NCBI RefSeq assembly: GCF_000336555.1
Contig: NZ_KB375281.1
Location: 1,926,030-1,990,029, forward strand
DNA from: Afipia clevelandensis ATCC 49720
GTDB lineage: Bacteria; Pseudomonadota; Alphaproteobacteria; Rhizobiales; Xanthobacteraceae
Length of the DNA: 64,000 nucleotides
Direction: 5' to 3'
Position 1 is the stretch's first letter. Every line of letters begins with the position of its first letter. Positions 63,171 through 64,000 of the stretch are shown one piece after another. A program made the position numbers and the translations under genes. A model generated the notes under the pieces. It ran no database searches and was not told the origin of the DNA. It worked only from the letters and a program-made list of their open reading frames with translations.

Positions 63171-64000
63171 CGCCCGGCGACGATCTGCACGCCGACCGGC
63201 ACGCGGCCGACCAGACCGGTCGACACCGTCAGCCCCGGCATGCTGATGAACGGTAGCGCGATCTGCGGCATCTGTGCCCGGATCACCCGGTGCAGCGAGG
63301 CTTCGCCCTTGAGATCGAGTTGCCACGCGAACGGCAGTTCGCCGCATGGCGGCATCACAATCACCGCGTAGGTCTCGAAGAACATTTCCCACGCGCGCAC
63401 CAGGGTCGCGCGCCGGGTCAACAGTTTTGAGAACACCGCAAGATCGAGCGAACGCGCCACCTTCTCCTGATCGCGCAGAATGGCCAGCGCGCCCGGATCG
63501 CCCTCGCGCTCGGCCATATCCCGCAGCGCATCATAGCCATCCGACAGCCAGAGTTTCATCTGCAGGTCGGCGGCTTCCGCGAACGGCGGTATCTCGGTGA
63601 TCTCCTCGACAGTCCAGCCTGCGCGCTCCAGCCGCTTTCCGGCGTCGGCGACGGCGTCGCTAACCTCCTTGACCGTCTCCAGACCGTCAGGCCGCAGACA
63701 GATCGCCGCCCGCTTCTCGCGCGCCGGGCCTTCGAAGGGCGCGGGCACCCACCACGGATCGCGCGGATCGCGCTGCGCCATGGCGTGGAAGGCGAGCCGC
63801 ACATCGCCCACGGTCCGCGCCAGCGGGCCGGATACCGCCGTAATCTGCGGGCCGATCGGCCGCTCGGGGGACGAAGCGTTGAAGGCCGGAATGCGCCCCA
63901 GCGTCGGCCGCAGGCCATGCACGCCGCAGGCATAGGCCGGATAGCGGATCGAGCCGGCGATATCGGTGCCATGGGCGATGTGCCCTATACCGGCGGTCAG
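63083..64000 (-). CDS. Amidase signature family hydrolase, N-terminal part outside the window
   Basis: The C-terminal 305 residues of an amidase. Reading the minus strand from base 64000 the frame continues HGTDIAGSIRYPAYACGVHG, in which DIAGS carries the Ser nucleophile of the family, then LRPTLGRIPAFN and GPLARTVGDVRLAF. The catalytic Lys and cis-Ser lie beyond the edge. The GS-R region is a variant of DxGGS. The remaining portion (VMPPCGELPFAW near the C-terminus) is typical of amidases acting on small amides. It is a different protein from the amidase at 9693. Confidence 0.85.
   Translation of the reverse strand: MTAGIGHIAHGTDIAGSIRYPAYACGVHGLRPTLGRIPAFNASSPERPIGPQITAVSGPLARTVGDVRLAFHAMAQRDPRDPWWVPAPFEGPAREKRAAICLRPDGLETVKEVSDAVADAGKRLERAGWTVEEITEIPPFAEAADLQMKLWLSDGYDALRDMAEREGDPGALAILRDQEKVARSLDLAVFSKLLTRRATLVRAWEMFFETYAVIVMPPCGELPFAWQLDLKGEASLHRVIRAQMPQIALPFISMPGLTVSTGLVGRVPVGVQIVAGRYREDLCLAAGEAIEAGGVPPSPIDPVLA

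Overview
The window is a piece of a GC-rich alphaproteobacterial chromosome, most probably from the Bradyrhizobiaceae (Nitrobacteraceae) group that holds Bradyrhizobium, Rhodopseudomonas and Afipia. The grounds are the gene content (several branched-chain-type ABC importers with acyl-CoA ligases and CaiB-type CoA transferases, GTG starts, tight ATGA overlaps) and the many intergenic palindromic repeats of types I recall from that family. No species is assigned. No rRNA, tRNA, CRISPR array, transposase or prophage gene was seen.

Layout. 1-8.9 kb is a lipopolysaccharide inner-core block: hldE (cut by the window edge), hldD, waaF, gmhA, gmhB, waaC, galE and an MsbA-like exporter. Together they cover every step from sedoheptulose 7-phosphate to ADP-L-glycero-D-manno-heptose, plus two heptosyltransferases. 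9-14 kb holds catabolic enzymes: a FAH-family hydrolase, an amidase, an HSL-type esterase, a secreted cupin and a Baeyer-Villiger-type monooxygenase. 14.0-15.1 kb is a repeat-rich gap. 15.1-16.65 kb is a visibly AT-richer two-gene islet encoding a DprA/Smf-like protein and a phosphoribosyltransferase, the best candidate here for an accessory, possibly anti-phage, system. 16.7-23.1 kb holds arginase, a cold-shock protein, ahcY and metK (methyl cycle) and an HTH-methyltransferase fusion. 23.3-27.9 kb holds a membrane protein, a META-domain protein and its broken second copy, a winged-helix/hydrolase fusion and a beta-propeller protein. 28.1-30.4 kb is an ECF41 sigma factor operon (reductase, carboxymuconolactone decarboxylase-like protein, sigma factor) with a matching promoter in front. 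30.6-41.7 kb is mixed: an HlyD-type membrane fusion protein with its small partner, a GFA enzyme, a MetE-like protein, purU, a HemD-like protein, a tandem CoA transferase, small proteins and fcl.

42.0-47.05 kb is a complete branched-chain-type ABC importer operon (binding protein, two permeases, two ATPases). 47.1-49.6 kb has an NAD-dependent epimerase/reductase divergent from an XRE-type regulator, then a Crp/Fnr-type regulator. 49.9-56.95 kb is a second importer operon with an acyl-CoA synthetase gene inside it, followed by a PaaK-like protein and a CoA transferase. This suggests uptake of an organic acid coupled to CoA activation. 59.8-64.0 kb has an exported CxxCH protein, an MFS transporter, a small protein and a second amidase cut by the window edge.

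Functions come from protein motifs read by eye. Start codons were moved inward where a Shine-Dalgarno-like site, a family N-terminus or a signal peptide argued for it. All database or structure checks remain to be done.
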